Shown here: in pieces, positions 31,580 through 40,756 of the stretch
Layout of the letters: each line of letters begins with the position of its first letter
How positions within the stretch are numbered: position 1 is the first letter of the stretch
Assembly: GCA_016844935.1 (NCBI GenBank)
Contig: JAERTK010000012.1
Coordinates: forward strand, 1-53,718
Source of the DNA: Desulfobacteraceae bacterium
Lineage (GTDB): Bacteria; Desulfobacterota; DSM-4660; Desulfatiglandales; Desulfatiglandaceae
Length of the DNA: 53,718 bases
Direction of reading: 5' to 3'
Notes under the pieces: generated by a model
What the model saw: the letters and a program-made list of their open reading frames with translations, nothing else
Told to the model about the DNA's origin: nothing
Database searches by the model: none
Program-made: the position numbers and the translations under genes

Positions 31580-32074
31580 ATGGCTCACTTAATTTCATTT
31601 TCACGAAGCCGGTGCACCACCGCTGAAAAATCTTCAGACGGCATCATGACCTGCACCTGCCGGGTAACGGACAACCTTCTGGACGGGCGGGTTCAGATTC
31701 AGGCCAGTCTTCCGGAACTTGAAATCATAGCCGCTGAAAGCCGGTTTGATCATTGCCGTATCAAGGGTATGGCGGCCGCGGAAAAAAGACTTCAAAACCT
31801 GCTGGGCGTGCGGATCGGGCCGGGCATGCTCAAAATTATCGAAGGGCTCATGGGGGATGATCCCGCCTGCGTGGAGCTGGCCTATATGGCCGAGGAGTGC
31901 TGCCACGGGGCCATTTTGAGCCTGACCAAGGGATCACTCAAAAAAGCACCTCTTGAACCGGCAGACAGCCGGGACTTTTTTTCGAATATGGTCCAGAAAA
32001 ACATACGGCTCCACAACCGGTGCGCCGCCTTTGCAGACGGCAGCTCGTTATTGGACGGGGTTGATTTTTCGTGA
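31580..32074 (+). CDS. DUF2889-like protein
   Basis: A 164-residue protein resembling DUF2889 members. The segment TCTCRVTDNLLDGRVQIQAS starts a beta-rich part, and a helical part follows (MAAAEKRLQNLLGVRIGPGM then LKIIEGLMGDDPACVELAYM). The cysteine-rich EECCHGAILSL stretch near residue 110 suggests metal or redox chemistry. The N-terminal half of the next gene's product looks like a related domain. An AAGGAG site sits 10 bases before the ATG. The next gene follows by 25 bases, so the two are probably co-transcribed. The biochemical role is unknown. Confidence 0.5.
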   Translation: MAHLISFSRSRCTTAEKSSDGIMTCTCRVTDNLLDGRVQIQASLPELEIIAAESRFDHCRIKGMAAAEKRLQNLLGVRIGPGMLKIIEGLMGDDPACVELAYMAEECCHGAILSLTKGSLKKAPLEPADSRDFFSNMVQKNIRLHNRCAAFADGSSLLDGVDFS

Positions 32075-32099
32075 GCCTGAAAAAGGGAGGTCAAACCAA

Positions 32100-33224
32100 A
32101 TGCTGACGTACATGAGAAATAAACTGGTAAACATTGAAATGCCGGCGGACGGCATCTATGTGGCCTACGGTTTTCTGGACGACCACATCTACAGTCTGGA
32201 AACAACCTTTCAGGTGGATGGCAAAAATATGACCATCCAATGGCTGAAAGGGCACTGGAACCGGTATACCACCCCGGACTGCCCGGCAGCCCTTGACCCC
32301 CTGCAGGAGGCCGTGGGGCTCTGCTTGACCGATGACGGCTTCAGCCAAAGTGTTCACAAAATTGTGGGCCGCAAAGCCTGCCGCCATTTTGCCAACCTGA
32401 TCCTGGAATGCTCGGATGCCCTTCTCAAAGCCAGAGAGATGGCCGAAAACCCGGACGGGTTGCCCGAAAAAGATGTTGCGCCGGCCACATCCGCATCCGA
32501 AGGGTCTGAGACGGGAAGTATTCCCACCGAACCGGCTCGGAAGAATCACCGGATCCCTTTTGAGCAACTGGAAGATGCTCCGGAAGGGTTTACCATTGAC
32601 CTTCACGTGCACACCGCCCCCGCCTCCCCCTGCGCCTCATCCTCGGTGGACGACATTATTTCAGAAGCCAAACGGATCGGTCTGGATGGCATCTGTCTGA
32701 CGGATCACAATTATCAATGGTATCCTGAAGAGATCGAAGCCCTTCGGGAGAAACATCAATTCATCGTTTTGAGGGGCAACGAGATCACCACCGTTCAGGG
32801 GGACATGGTGGTGTTCGGGCTGGACGAGGACATTCAGGGGATCATTGCGCTCAAGGATCTGGCCGATAAAGTGGCCGCGGTGGACGGTTTCATGATTGCG
32901 GCCCATCCCTTCAGAGGGTTTCTGGCGGTGAGCGGGGACAAACTGGGGCTCGATATTGATAAGGCCGCAGCCCGTCCCATGTTCGCCCTGGTGGGCGGCA
33001 TGGAAACCCTGAACAGCAAGGTCACTGTTGATGAAAACCGTTTCTGCGGAAAGGTGGCGGAAACCCTGAAACTGCCCACCACCGGCGGAAGCGACGCCCA
33101 TCTGGCAGGGGAGGTTGGGTTTTACGCCACCCGGTTCAGTAAGATCATTCATAATGAAGAGGAACTCATATCGGCCCTCAGGGCCGGAGACGCGGTTCCC
33201 GTGGATTTCAGAAATAGTCAATAG
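32100..33224 (+). CDS. PHP-domain protein with an N-terminal DUF2889-like domain
   Basis: A 374-residue protein. Residues 1-115 look like a second DUF2889-like domain (MPADGIYVAYGFLDDHIYSL). From residue 160 a PHP metal-dependent phosphoesterase domain is clear: DLHVHT at 167-172, DGICLTDHN near 195, RGNEITT near 220, MIAAHPFRGFL near 265 and TTGGSDAH near 325. These give the metal ligands of PHP enzymes. The ATG at 32100 has GGGAGG 8 bases upstream; the ORF's longer start lies inside the previous gene. Substrate unknown. Confidence 0.8.
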   Translation: MLTYMRNKLVNIEMPADGIYVAYGFLDDHIYSLETTFQVDGKNMTIQWLKGHWNRYTTPDCPAALDPLQEAVGLCLTDDGFSQSVHKIVGRKACRHFANLILECSDALLKAREMAENPDGLPEKDVAPATSASEGSETGSIPTEPARKNHRIPFEQLEDAPEGFTIDLHVHTAPASPCASSSVDDIISEAKRIGLDGICLTDHNYQWYPEEIEALREKHQFIVLRGNEITTVQGDMVVFGLDEDIQGIIALKDLADKVAAVDGFMIAAHPFRGFLAVSGDKLGLDIDKAAARPMFALVGGMETLNSKVTVDENRFCGKVAETLKLPTTGGSDAHLAGEVGFYATRFSKIIHNEEELISALRAGDAVPVDFRNSQ

Positions 33225-33236
33225 GGGGAAATGGAA

Positions 33237-34670
33237 ATGACCACAGAAAAAGGCAAATGGGAAAAGCTGGTGCGCCGAATGGAGATGCTGCTGAGGCTCA
33301 GATCTTTTCCGGTGGCCATGAAGATGTTGGAGAAAAAGGAGCAGTTGCAGGAGATTCCTTTTTTGAGGCGGCCCGGTCATAAAGCCACCATGTGCCAGAT
33401 CATCAACCTGGTGCGAAACTGCGACTGGACCGTGGGGGCCGACATTGAGGATTTTGGGCTTTCCACCTGTTCCTCAATTCTGGGGCTCAACGAACTCCCT
33501 TACTGTTACACAGACGGCACTTTCCGGTCCATCGTATGGGTCCAGACCAAAGAAGACGGCAAACGGTTCGAAGCGGCCATCCCCCGGATAAAAACCGGCC
33601 AATATGAAGCGGTGGCCATGGCACCCCTGGTGTACGACCCCTTTGAGCCGGACATCGTTCTCATCTACGCCAACCCGGCACAGATGATCCTGCTGATTAA
33701 CGCTCTGCAGTTTGAGGACTATGAGGTGATGCAGTTCTTTTGCGTGGGCGAATCCTCCTGTTCCGACGCCATCGCCCGCTGCTACCTGAACGGGAAGCCG
33801 TCGCTCTCCATCCCCTGTTACGGGGAACGGCGGTACGGCCACGCCCAGGACGACGAACTGGCAATGGCCCTCCCGGCGGGATACATGGAAAAGGCACTGC
33901 GGGGCCTGGAGATCCTTTACCGCAGAGGGGTCCGCTACCCCATCAGCTATGCGGGCGCAGAAGGGGCCCTGGAAGCAGTCCTGCCCGTGGCCTACACCAC
34001 CCTTGAAGAACGGATCGAAAAAGTGCGGGGCGCGGTTCCCGAAGGGGTGGTGATGGGGCTTACCGGCGTGATCGCCAGCGGAAAAAGCACGGTATCCACC
34101 CAACTGGCGGAATTGGGCGCTAAATTGATTGATTTTGACCTCATCGCCCGTCAGGTGGTAGAACCGGGAAAACCCGCCTACAATGATGTGATCAAATATT
34201 TCGGAACCCAGGTATGCCAGGAAGACGGCACCCTGGACCGGAAAAAGATCTCGGATATTGTATTTAAGGACATGGAGAAAAGAAAGAAACTGGAGGAATT
34301 TACCCACCCCAGGATCTATGAGGAATTTTTCGGGCAACTCCAAGTATTCGGCAGGGTGGACCCGGCTTCCGTGGTGATCGTGGATATTCCCTTGCTGGTG
34401 GAATTGAATCTCATGTACCTTTTCGAAAAGATCATTGTGGTGTCCGTGAGCCCGGAGACCCAGAAAGAGAGGCTCATGGCGCGGGACGGTATCGACAATG
34501 AAGAAGCTTCGCGCATCATCGCCAGCCAGCTGCCGGTAAAAGAAAAGAAGGGATTTGCCGACTGGGTCATTGAAAATGACGGATCAAAAGAAGCAACCCT
34601 GGATCAGGTGAGACAGCTTTTTTCCCAATTGAGAGGAGATCCCCATGGAATTGACCCAGACCCGATATGA
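33237..34670 (+). CDS. coaE: DUF169 domain fused to dephospho-CoA kinase (CoaE)
   Basis: The 477-residue product joins two unrelated families. Residues about 15-230 match DUF169 (COG2043): FPVAMKMLEKKEQLQEIPFL, CQIINLVRNCDWTV, FEPDIVLIYANPAQMILLIN, and VGESSCSDAIARCYLNGKPS with conserved Cys residues. Residues about 272-477 are a full CoaE: P-loop GVIASGKST at 277-285, DFDLIARQVVEPG, FTHPRIYEEF and DIPLLVEL. CoaE phosphorylates dephospho-CoA in the last step of CoA synthesis. The ATG at 33237 has GGGGG 8 bases upstream; the ATG at 33231 is too close to it. It overlaps the next gene by 26 bases. Confidence 0.85.
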   Translation: MTTEKGKWEKLVRRMEMLLRLRSFPVAMKMLEKKEQLQEIPFLRRPGHKATMCQIINLVRNCDWTVGADIEDFGLSTCSSILGLNELPYCYTDGTFRSIVWVQTKEDGKRFEAAIPRIKTGQYEAVAMAPLVYDPFEPDIVLIYANPAQMILLINALQFEDYEVMQFFCVGESSCSDAIARCYLNGKPSLSIPCYGERRYGHAQDDELAMALPAGYMEKALRGLEILYRRGVRYPISYAGAEGALEAVLPVAYTTLEERIEKVRGAVPEGVVMGLTGVIASGKSTVSTQLAELGAKLIDFDLIARQVVEPGKPAYNDVIKYFGTQVCQEDGTLDRKKISDIVFKDMEKRKKLEEFTHPRIYEEFFGQLQVFGRVDPASVVIVDIPLLVELNLMYLFEKIIVVSVSPETQKERLMARDGIDNEEASRIIASQLPVKEKKGFADWVIENDGSKEATLDQVRQLFSQLRGDPHGIDPDPI

Positions 34671-35493
34671 AATTGACAAGCGTATCGCTACAATAACGCT
34701 TCATCGACCTGACAAGATGAACGCCTTCACCCCCATAATGCTAAAGGAACTGGTTGCGCTTCTCGGTGAAGCGGATCTTGACGACACGGTTCGTGCGGTG
34801 GTGATGACAGGGGCCGGAAAAGCTTTTTGTGCGGGGGCGGACCTTTCCGGAGGCGGTTCCACCTTTGACCGTTCCGGGACAACCGGCATCGGTGATCATC
34901 GTGACGGGGGTGGCCAGGTCGCCCTGGCCATATTCAATTGCCGGAAACCCGTTATTGCGGCCATCAACGGGCACGCTGTGGGTATCGGCATCACCATGAC
35001 ACTCCCCATGGACATGCGTATCGTGTCAGAAGACGCCAAGATCGGTTTCGTATTTGCTAAGCGCGGCGTGGTGTTGGAGGCCTGCTCCTCCTGGTTCCTG
35101 CCCCGCATCGTCGGCATCTCCAAAGCCGCCGAACTGGCCTATACGGGGCGTGTGTTCCGTGCGGCGGAGGAGGCCGGATCAGGGCTTTTCAATTACGTTG
35201 TGCCGGAAGACCAGGTGCTAAAAAAGGCCATGGGAATCGCGGAGGAGATCGCAACCCATACCTCGGCGGTATCCGTGGCGCTCAACAAAGCCCTTCTCTG
35301 GCACGGGCTGGGCGAAGATGATCCCCAGTCCGCCCACCTTGTGGATTCGCGCTGTTTCTACTGGGCAGGAAAGCAGAAGGATGCAGAGGAAGGCATCCGG
35401 AGTTTTCTGGAAAAGCGGCCACCCCAATTCACCATGAACCCTTCAACAGACATGCCCGACTTCTACCCCTGGTGGAAGGAGCCCAAGGTTTAA
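34645..35493 (+). CDS. Enoyl-CoA hydratase/isomerase family protein
   Basis: A 282-residue crotonase-fold protein. The oxyanion segment AFCAGADLSGG and the GHAVGIGITMTLPMD loop are clear, but the first catalytic Glu of hydratases is absent (GIGITM). IGFVFAKRGVVLEACSSWFL is typical of a crotonase subgroup with a different acid position (Glu in LEAC). Its reaction is uncertain: hydratase, isomerase or other acyl-CoA chemistry. The ATG follows GAGAGGAG and lies within the end of the CoaE-fusion gene, implying translational coupling of CoA synthesis and acyl-CoA metabolism. Confidence 0.82.
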   Translation: MELTQTRYEIDKRIATITLHRPDKMNAFTPIMLKELVALLGEADLDDTVRAVVMTGAGKAFCAGADLSGGGSTFDRSGTTGIGDHRDGGGQVALAIFNCRKPVIAAINGHAVGIGITMTLPMDMRIVSEDAKIGFVFAKRGVVLEACSSWFLPRIVGISKAAELAYTGRVFRAAEEAGSGLFNYVVPEDQVLKKAMGIAEEIATHTSAVSVALNKALLWHGLGEDDPQSAHLVDSRCFYWAGKQKDAEEGIRSFLEKRPPQFTMNPSTDMPDFYPWWKEPKV

Positions 35494-35530
35494 GTAAGGA
35501 CAAAAGATAACCTGAAGATTTGAGGATTCA

Positions 35531-36559
35531 GTGACTCAGGAAAAAGGGCCCAGGAGCCTGCGGCAAACGGTTTTGAGCATGGCCATTTTATCCATTCTCA
35601 TGGTCATCGGCGCAGGGGTATTCATGTGCCAGTACCGGTTTAACCCAGGGCTGTTGCAGAAAGACGCGCTCTTGCCCGAACCGGACAAAACCAAACCACC
35701 CGGTGAATTGTCTCCGAGCCCCCTCTTTAAGCCTTTGCCTGAAGGGATGGAACCCCTTACCTCCGAAGAAACATTTGATACCGGAAGTCTCTCCGATAAA
35801 ATCAACGGCAAAGCGGAATTGTACCTGTCCGCCGGTTTCACCTCCCTGGTGAGCCAGCGATTTAAAGATAACGGCACGCCCGGTTTATGGATGGAAGCAT
35901 TTGTTTATGACATGGGTAACCGTGAAAACGCTTTTTCAGTATTCAGCACCCAGCGCAGGGAAGGTGCCGCGTCCCTGGGATTTACTCAAAACGCCTATAG
36001 GACATCCAACGCTCTCTTCCTCACCCATGGCCGTTATTATGTGGAAATCATCGCATCCAAAACCTCCGGACAGGTGCCGGCGCCTGTGAAAATGCTGGCC
36101 GGGGTATTCATGGGCAACACCCCTTCGGAAACAGCCGACCTTGACGAGTCGGCCCTGTTCCCCCGGGAGGGGCTGGTCAAAAACAGCATCACCCTGATCG
36201 CCTCCGATGCCTTTGGCTATGACGGGTTTAAAAAAATATACACCGCCCAATACCGGTCTGGCGATCACAGTCTCATGGCCTATGTTTCACGTCGCGGGAC
36301 ACCCGGGGAAGCAAAAGAAATGGCTGCATCCTACACGGCTTTCTTACTGGCGTTCGGCGGGAAAAACATTGAAGCGCCGCCACCGGTAAAAGACGCCCGT
36401 TTAATTGAGATCCTGGGCACCTATGAAATTATTTTTTCCCGTGGTCCGTACCTTGCGGGCATCCGGGAAGCTGAATCCATGAACCATGCTGAAATTCTGG
36501 CAGTACAATTGTACGATCGGCTGAAAGGGGGGGGCAGTGAATCCGGATCCGAACCCTGA
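35531..36559 (+). CDS. DUF6599-like membrane-anchored protein
   Basis: A 342-residue protein with one N-terminal membrane segment (residues 13-33; TVLSMAILSILMVIGAGVFM). A large exterior domain follows. The segments FDTGSLSDKINGKAELYLSA and AFVYDMGNRENAFSVFSTQR match the pattern of DUF6599, a family of unknown function often next to DUF362 and polyferredoxin genes in anaerobes. The start is a GTG at 35531 with GAGG upstream. The stop overlaps the next gene by 23 bases. It likely sits on the outer face of the inner membrane. Confidence 0.65.
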   Translation: MTQEKGPRSLRQTVLSMAILSILMVIGAGVFMCQYRFNPGLLQKDALLPEPDKTKPPGELSPSPLFKPLPEGMEPLTSEETFDTGSLSDKINGKAELYLSAGFTSLVSQRFKDNGTPGLWMEAFVYDMGNRENAFSVFSTQRREGAASLGFTQNAYRTSNALFLTHGRYYVEIIASKTSGQVPAPVKMLAGVFMGNTPSETADLDESALFPREGLVKNSITLIASDAFGYDGFKKIYTAQYRSGDHSLMAYVSRRGTPGEAKEMAASYTAFLLAFGGKNIEAPPPVKDARLIEILGTYEIIFSRGPYLAGIREAESMNHAEILAVQLYDRLKGGGSESGSEP

Positions 36560-37553
36560 AAAACTGAACCGGCGCCAATTCCTGGATCGGCTGGCCAAAG
36601 CGGGAATCTCCATAGCCGCGGCCTGCGCCGCCGGTTTCTGGTTCCATGATGCAAAGGGCCCCGCCGCATCCAGTAATAGCGGGAGCGACCTTATACAGTT
36701 TGATTTCTCCATGGAGGACCTGGGCCATAAAATGAGCATTGTCCGGGGAGGGGACCGGGTTGCGACCCTTCGGACGGCCATTAAATCCCTGGGCGGAATT
36801 GATACCTTCATCAAAAAAGGGGACCGGGTGCTGCTGAAAGTGAATGCCGCCTTTGCATCCCCGGCCATGCTGTCGGCAACCACCCATCCCGAAATCGTCA
36901 CCGAAATGGCAAGACTTTGCTATGAGGCCGGCGCCGCATCCGTGGTGGTAACGGATAACCCCATTAACGACCCCGCCAGCTGCTTTACCCTGACCGGCAT
37001 CGACGATGCCGCCCGCAGCGCCGGCGCCCGGGTCATATTGCCGCGCCGTGACCTGTTCAGCCCCATGACGCTTAAGGATGGGAAATTGATCCGAAACTGG
37101 CCGGTTCTGGAAAAGCCCTTTAACAATATCACCAAAGTCATCGGCATGGCGCCGCTCAAAGATCATCATCGAAGCGGCGCATCCATGACCATGAAAAACT
37201 GGTACGGACTGCTGGGGGGCCGTCGCAACATCTTTCACCAGGATATTCACAACATTATCGTGGAGCTGGCCAAGATGATCAAACCGACTTTCGTGGTCCT
37301 GGACGGGACCACCACCATGATGACCAACGGCCCCACGGGAGGTTCTCTTTCGGACCTCAAAAACACCCATACCATGATCGTGAGCACGGATCAGGTGGCA
37401 GCCGACGCATTTGGCGCATCGTTGCTCGGAAAGTCTCTGGATGCGCTTCCGTTCATCGGAAAAGCGGAAGCCGCTGGAATCGGAACCGCGGACTATCTCA
37501 AACTGAATCCCGTAATGGAAACCATCAGGGAATCCCCACAGGAGCATCGTTAA
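36537..37553 (+). CDS. Tat-exported DUF362 domain protein
   Basis: A 338-residue protein with a twin-arginine signal (NRRQFLDRLAKAG, arginines 12-13, then a hydrophobic AACAAGFWF). The body is DUF362 (COG2006): KKGDRVLLKVNAAFASPA, HPEIVTEMARLCYEAGAASV, and KDHHRSGASMTMKNWYGLLG with the terminal VVLDGTTTMMTNGPTGG. DUF362 proteins often act with ferredoxins, so a role in periplasmic electron transfer is likely. No cysteine cluster for Fe-S is present here. The GTG start lies inside the previous gene, and the next gene follows by 6 bases. Confidence 0.82.
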   Translation: MNPDPNPEKLNRRQFLDRLAKAGISIAAACAAGFWFHDAKGPAASSNSGSDLIQFDFSMEDLGHKMSIVRGGDRVATLRTAIKSLGGIDTFIKKGDRVLLKVNAAFASPAMLSATTHPEIVTEMARLCYEAGAASVVVTDNPINDPASCFTLTGIDDAARSAGARVILPRRDLFSPMTLKDGKLIRNWPVLEKPFNNITKVIGMAPLKDHHRSGASMTMKNWYGLLGGRRNIFHQDIHNIIVELAKMIKPTFVVLDGTTTMMTNGPTGGSLSDLKNTHTMIVSTDQVAADAFGASLLGKSLDALPFIGKAEAAGIGTADYLKLNPVMETIRESPQEHR

Positions 37554-37559
37554 ACGACC

Positions 37560-39512
37560 ATGAATATCCTGACCACCCGACGAATCTGCCAGGGGTTCTT
37601 TCTTGTGCTGTTTTTATGGTTTTGCGTGGTCGCCACCCTCGGAGACCAGTGGTGGCAGCTGCGGGGATGGCCGGTGAACTGGATAATCCAGCTGGACCCC
37701 CTGGTGGGGCTGGCCACACTGCTGAGTACAAAAACGGTATATGCGGGTCTACTGTGGGGGCTTTTAACCATGGTGTTAACCATCATCCTGGGGCGGTTTT
37801 TCTGCGGGTGGGTGTGCCCCTTCGGCACCCTTCACCAGTTTGTGGGGTTTCTGGCAAATCGCAAAAGACCCATGGCGGAAAAAATCTGGCGCAATCGATA
37901 CCACTCCCTCCAGTTCCTCAAATACTGGATCCTGATTTTTCTGTTGACCGTTTCGGCGTTGGAACTGGCCATGGATCTCATCCGCCTCCCCGAAACCCGA
38001 CCGTTACTCTCCGGTATGCTGGCCCTGGCCCTGCTGGCCTGGATAATCCTCACTGCCCTGCGCCAGGCGCGGCTGAGACCCAAAAAGACGGGCCTTCTCT
38101 TTTTGATTTTCATGGGGGCCTGGCTGCTGTCAAGCGCCCTTCTAAGCGGCCGGGGGACCTCAACCGCATCTCTTCAAATCGGGCTTCTGGATCCCATTTC
38201 CCTCATGTATCGCTCCATAAACCTAGGGATCCTACCGCTATTTAACGGCACCGCCCTCTCCGTTTCCGTCATCCCGCGCGTCTACGACGGTGTGGGGCTC
38301 ATTGCCGCCATATTCCTGGCAGCGGTTCTGCTGAACATCGCGGTGCCCCGTTTTTACTGCCGGTTCATATGCCCCGCGGGCGCGCTGTTCGGTATCCTGA
38401 GCCGTTTTGCCGTCTGGCGGATGGGAAAAACGGGCGATGAATGCACCGATTGCCGAATCTGCGAAAAGGATTGTGAAGGGGCCTGCGCGCCCGCGGGGGA
38501 GATCCGGATAAGCGAATGTGTTTTGTGCTTAAACTGCCTGGAGGGGTGCAAGCATCAATTGATGACCTATCAGACGGCCCCTTCCGCTACGGGCGAAATC
38601 GCCTCACCGGATCTGTCCCGGAGGCAGTTTTTGACGTCCGCCGTATCCGGAGCCGCAACCATCCCCATGCTGCGGATCGGCGGGTATCTGGGCGGAAACT
38701 GGGATCCAGGCCTGGTACGCCCTCCCGGCGCCCTCCCGGAAAAAGCATTCCTCTCCCGGTGCATCAAGTGCGGCCAGTGCATGCGCGTCTGCCCCACCAA
38801 TGTGATTCATCCGGCGGGGTTGCAGGGGGGGCTTGAAGGATTGTGGACCCCGGTTCTCAACTTTCGCATGGGAACCAGCGGGTGCCAGTTTAACTGTATT
38901 GCCTGCGGAAACCTTTGCCCAACGGCGGCCATAAGACCCATCAGCATGGATGAACGGCTGGGAAAGGACCGCTACGCAGAACAGGGACCCATCAAAATCG
39001 GGACCGCCTTCATCCATCGGGGCCGCTGCCTCCCCTGGGCAATGGACAGGCCCTGTATCGTCTGCCAGGAGAATTGCCCGGTGAGTCCCAAAGCCATCCG
39101 AACCCGGGAAGTCTTCAACACCGTTCATACGGCCGCAAGACCCATTGTAGCAAAGGGCGATTTATTGTATGTTGAGTTCCGGGATGCGGTCCCCGGCATG
39201 AATCTGTTCGCCACCGGGGACTATTATGCCGTGCTCCTCCCATCGGAAGGCCAACGTCCGCGGCGGATCGTCAGCAGCTGGGAAAGGGGACTGCGCATTG
39301 CAGACCCGCATCCCTTTCTGTCACCGCCCGCACCGGGAACTTCCGTTGAAATTCAGATACGGCTTCAGCAGCCCCATGTGGACCCCGAACAGTGCATCGG
39401 CTGCGGTGTCTGCGAGCACGAGTGCCCGGTTCCGGGAAAGCGCGCCATTCGGGTGACGGCCGACAACGAGTCCAGGGCCCCTGAACACGCTCTGCTTCTT
39501 AGAAGGAGGTAA
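37560..39512 (+). CDS. Membrane polyferredoxin, NapH-NapG-like fusion
   Basis: A 650-residue protein. The N-terminal half is NapH/YccM-like: several membrane segments with FCGWVCPFGT near residue 82 and FYCRFICPAGALFG near 267. Two 4Fe-4S motifs follow (CTDCRICEKDC and CVLCLNCLEGC). A twin-arginine motif, SRRQFLTSAVSGAAT (arginines 354-355), sits in the middle. The second half is NapG/MauM-like: CIKCGQCMRVCPTNV, CQFNCIACGNLC, CIVCQENCPVSP and CIGCGVCEHECPVP. It could pass electrons from quinol to periplasmic partners such as the Tat-exported reductases that follow. The arrangement suggests the second half is exported. Confidence 0.82.
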   Translation: MNILTTRRICQGFFLVLFLWFCVVATLGDQWWQLRGWPVNWIIQLDPLVGLATLLSTKTVYAGLLWGLLTMVLTIILGRFFCGWVCPFGTLHQFVGFLANRKRPMAEKIWRNRYHSLQFLKYWILIFLLTVSALELAMDLIRLPETRPLLSGMLALALLAWIILTALRQARLRPKKTGLLFLIFMGAWLLSSALLSGRGTSTASLQIGLLDPISLMYRSINLGILPLFNGTALSVSVIPRVYDGVGLIAAIFLAAVLLNIAVPRFYCRFICPAGALFGILSRFAVWRMGKTGDECTDCRICEKDCEGACAPAGEIRISECVLCLNCLEGCKHQLMTYQTAPSATGEIASPDLSRRQFLTSAVSGAATIPMLRIGGYLGGNWDPGLVRPPGALPEKAFLSRCIKCGQCMRVCPTNVIHPAGLQGGLEGLWTPVLNFRMGTSGCQFNCIACGNLCPTAAIRPISMDERLGKDRYAEQGPIKIGTAFIHRGRCLPWAMDRPCIVCQENCPVSPKAIRTREVFNTVHTAARPIVAKGDLLYVEFRDAVPGMNLFATGDYYAVLLPSEGQRPRRIVSSWERGLRIADPHPFLSPPAPGTSVEIQIRLQQPHVDPEQCIGCGVCEHECPVPGKRAIRVTADNESRAPEHALLLRRR

Positions 39513-39517
39513 GAATC

Positions 39518-40750
39518 ATGCCAGTTGAAGAAAAAAAGAACGACACCGGCAATCGACGCGATTTTCTAAAAAAAGCCGCTGCCATGGGGCTTGGGGCCGC
39601 CGTAGGCAGCACCGGTTTAGGTTGGCCAGGCCGAGCCTCAGCTCGGACGGGAACCCCTTCCGGGCTCATGCCGCGCCGGCCCTTTGGCAGGTCGGGCATA
39701 ACAGTCTCCGCATTGTCACTGGGGGGGATGTTCGATATTTTGAACAACCGGTTAATGCTCGCCAAAGCCCTCGAATGGGGAATCAACTACTGGGACACCG
39801 CCGAAATGTACGGCAGCGGCCGCAGTGAAGAGGGCATGGGCCGCTGGTTCGCCCGAAATCCCCATACCCGCAAACAGGTGTTTCTGGTCAGCAAGCTTTC
39901 ACTCGGAAGGGGAGCCGATTTCACCAATCGTCTGGAAGCGTCCCTCAAACGGCTGCACACCGACTATCTGGATCTCTTTTTTGTGCATGGCATCAGCAGC
40001 ATCCATGAAATGACCCCCCATCTGAAATCCTGGGCCGATGCCATGAAAAAGGCCGGAAAGCTGCGGTTCTTCGGCTTCAGCACCCATTCCAACATGGAAG
40101 AGTGCCTTGAGGGGGCTGCACGGCTGCCGTGGATAGACGGCATCATGTTCACATACAACTACCGGCTCATGAACGAACCCCGCATGAAAGCGGCGGTGGA
40201 TGCCTGCTACCGGGCCGGCATCGGGCTCACGGCCATGAAGACCCAGGGGGGCGGTCCGGTGAAACGGGATTCCGACACCGAAATCCATATGGCAGGCCGT
40301 TTCATGGAGAAAGGATTTACAGATTACCAGGCAAAGCTCATGGCGGTCTGGGAAGACAAGCGTATCGCCAGCATCTGTTCCCAGATGCCGAACCTCACCA
40401 TTTTGGGGGCCAACGCCGCGGCGGCGGTGGATCAAACCCGTTTTTCAGCCTCCGATCGCGCCCTGCTTTCCCGATACGCCAGGGAAACCTGCAGCGACTA
40501 CTGCGCCGGATGCGGCCGGTTCTGCCTGCAGGCAACAGACCACAAAGTCCCCGTAAATGACGTCATGCGCTGCCTCATGTACACCCATTCCTACCAGGAT
40601 CTGATGCTGGCGCGTTCAACTTTTCAGACGCTGCCGAAGCAAACAGGTGCCCTTCTGGACCGGATGGACTTCAGGGAGGCGGAGCGATCCTGCCCCCGAA
40701 ATCTCCCCATCGGACGGATGATGCGGGAGGCAGGGAAACTTTTTGCCTGA
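39518..40750 (+). CDS. Tat-exported aldo/keto reductase with Fe-S-type C-terminus
   Basis: A 410-residue aldo/keto reductase. A Tat signal (GNRRDFLKKAAAMGLG, arginines 13-14) precedes the barrel. The catalytic set is visible: Asp and Tyr in WDTAEMYGSGRSEE, Lys in FLVSKL, His in LDLFFVHG. The C-terminus has the cysteine motif C325-x3-C-x2-C-x3-C336 plus a later CP, typical of AKRs that carry a [4Fe-4S] cluster. It may accept electrons from the upstream polyferredoxin. Stop codons of this gene and the opposing paralogue are only 6 bases apart. Confidence 0.85.
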   Translation: MPVEEKKNDTGNRRDFLKKAAAMGLGAAVGSTGLGWPGRASARTGTPSGLMPRRPFGRSGITVSALSLGGMFDILNNRLMLAKALEWGINYWDTAEMYGSGRSEEGMGRWFARNPHTRKQVFLVSKLSLGRGADFTNRLEASLKRLHTDYLDLFFVHGISSIHEMTPHLKSWADAMKKAGKLRFFGFSTHSNMEECLEGAARLPWIDGIMFTYNYRLMNEPRMKAAVDACYRAGIGLTAMKTQGGGPVKRDSDTEIHMAGRFMEKGFTDYQAKLMAVWEDKRIASICSQMPNLTILGANAAAAVDQTRFSASDRALLSRYARETCSDYCAGCGRFCLQATDHKVPVNDVMRCLMYTHSYQDLMLARSTFQTLPKQTGALLDRMDFREAERSCPRNLPIGRMMREAGKLFA

Positions 40751-40756
40751 CAAGTC

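Noticed and set aside
33474..34343. Antisense ORF of 289 codons over the CoaE fusion
   Set aside because: It is a shadow of a well-supported gene and lacks a ribosome binding site and domain features.
36429..37547. Long antisense ORF of 372 codons
   Set aside because: Its translation is His/Gly-rich and shows no family pattern. It mirrors the DUF362 gene on the other strand.
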